A DNA stretch of 6,257 nt from Candidatus Omnitrophota bacterium. Lineage in GTDB: Bacteria > Omnitrophota > Gorgyraeia > Aquiviventales > Aquiviventaceae. Of this stretch, positions 5,810-6,257 are shown piece by piece (the stretch's first letter is position 1; every line of letters starts with the position of its first letter). The stretch is from NCBI GenBank assembly GCA_016206685.1, contig JACQRB010000018.1:1-6257 (forward strand), written 5' to 3'. The position numbers and the translations under genes are program-made. The notes below the pieces were generated by a model that saw nothing but the letters and a program-made list of their open reading frames with translations, was not told where the DNA came from and searched no databases.

Positions 5810-6257
5810 GCCGCGGGCTTGGCCGCTTCCACCACTTCCACGACGTCGATCCCCATGCTGCGGGCCGTGCCCTCAACCATCTTGACGGCCGCGGCCATGT
5901 CCAGGGTGTTCAGGTCCGGGAGTTTCGTCTTCGCGATCTCTTCCACCTTCGTGCGGCTGACCTGCCCCGCTTTTTCCTTCGGCATGTTGCCGGAGGCTTT
6001 CGCGATCCCGCAGGCTTGCTTGAGCAGCACCGACACGGGCGGGCTCTTGATGATGAAGATGAAGCTGCGGTCCTCATAGACCGTGATGACCACCGGCAGC
6101 ACCAACCCTTCCTGGCCCTTGGTCTGCTCGTTGAACTTCTTGCAGAACTCCATGATATTGACCCCGTGCTGGCCCAGGGCTGGACCGATCGGCGGCGCGG
6201 GATTGGCTTGCCCGGCCGGGCAGTAGAGTTTGATGAGGGTCTTGACCTTCTTGGCCA
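5806..6257 (-). CDS. rplK: 50S ribosomal protein L11 (lacks only the first base of ATG)
   Basis: L11 binds 23S rRNA helices 43/44 at the GTPase-associated centre, contacts L10, and is needed for the RelA stringent response. The frame is open to the right edge, where the last two bases are TG of the start codon (its A lies just outside), followed by AKKVKTLIKLYCPAGQ. This gives 150 residues against the usual 141-142. The N-terminal domain has the proline-rich loop PAPPIGPALGQHGVNIMEF (20-38), with P22, P23 and P26 in the thiostrepton/micrococcin-contact region unchanged. The C-terminal rRNA-binding domain follows (about 72-142), including FIFIIKSPP and VEGTARSMGI near the end. The extra length is a short Val/Glu/Ala tail ending AAKPAA. 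An internal Met (codon at 6153) would discard the conserved loop, so it is not the start. The upstream ribosome binding site and any nusG/secE genes lie outside. Confidence 0.98.
   Translation of the reverse strand, partial: AKKVKTLIKLYCPAGQANPAPPIGPALGQHGVNIMEFCKKFNEQTKGQEGLVLPVVITVYEDRSFIFIIKSPPVSVLLKQACGIAKASGNMPKEKAGQVSRTKVEEIAKTKLPDLNTLDMAAAVKMVEGTARSMGIDVVEVVEAAKPAA

Noticed and set aside
5806..6153. L11 starting at the internal Met codon at 6153
   Set aside because: The frame continues upstream with the highly conserved L11 N-terminus (including the proline-rich loop) to the ATG cut by the window edge, so the shorter form is not the gene.

Overview
The window is one continuous minus-strand segment of the classic bacterial ribosomal-protein/RNA-polymerase operon. 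Transcription runs from the right end of the window to the left: rplK (L11) - rplA (L1) - rplJ (L10) - rplL (L7/L12) - rpoB (beta) - rpoC (beta'). rplK lacks only the first base of its ATG at the right edge. rpoC is represented by its first 93 codons at the left edge. The four genes between are complete. No stretch over 25 bases lies outside a gene, and I see no mobile element, tRNA, rRNA, CRISPR array or promoter.

The DNA is GC-rich, and all six products are full-length and canonical, with key sites intact: the L11 proline-rich loop, the L1 GPRGLMPSPKVG motif, the L12 factor-binding face, the beta active-site Glu-Asp and Lys pairs, and the beta' zinc cysteines. The organism is a bacterium. 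The L10 and L11 sequences look to me more like uncultivated or PVC-type lineages (Omnitrophota/Planctomycetota-like) than Proteobacteria or Firmicutes. That is an impression from memory, not a search result, and is low confidence.

The genes work together as an expression unit for translation and transcription machinery. L11, L10 and L12 build the GTPase-associated stalk of the 50S subunit, L1 forms the opposite stalk, and beta and beta' form the RNA polymerase catalytic core. Every junction is compressed: a 4-nt overlap (ATGA), a 3-nt gap, an 8-nt overlap, a 25-nt gap and a 1-nt overlap (TGATG). This leaves no room for the separate L10 leader before rplJ, or the attenuator between rplL and rpoB, known from E. 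coli.

The one non-canonical element is a degenerate heptamer array (consensus CAGAAGG on the coding strand) of six units at 4542-4583. It encodes a duplicated 7-residue tail on L10 and abuts the strong rplL ribosome binding site. Loss of one unit would put rplJ in frame with rplL. Otherwise this is an ordinary housekeeping region, and I do not see a new biological system in it.
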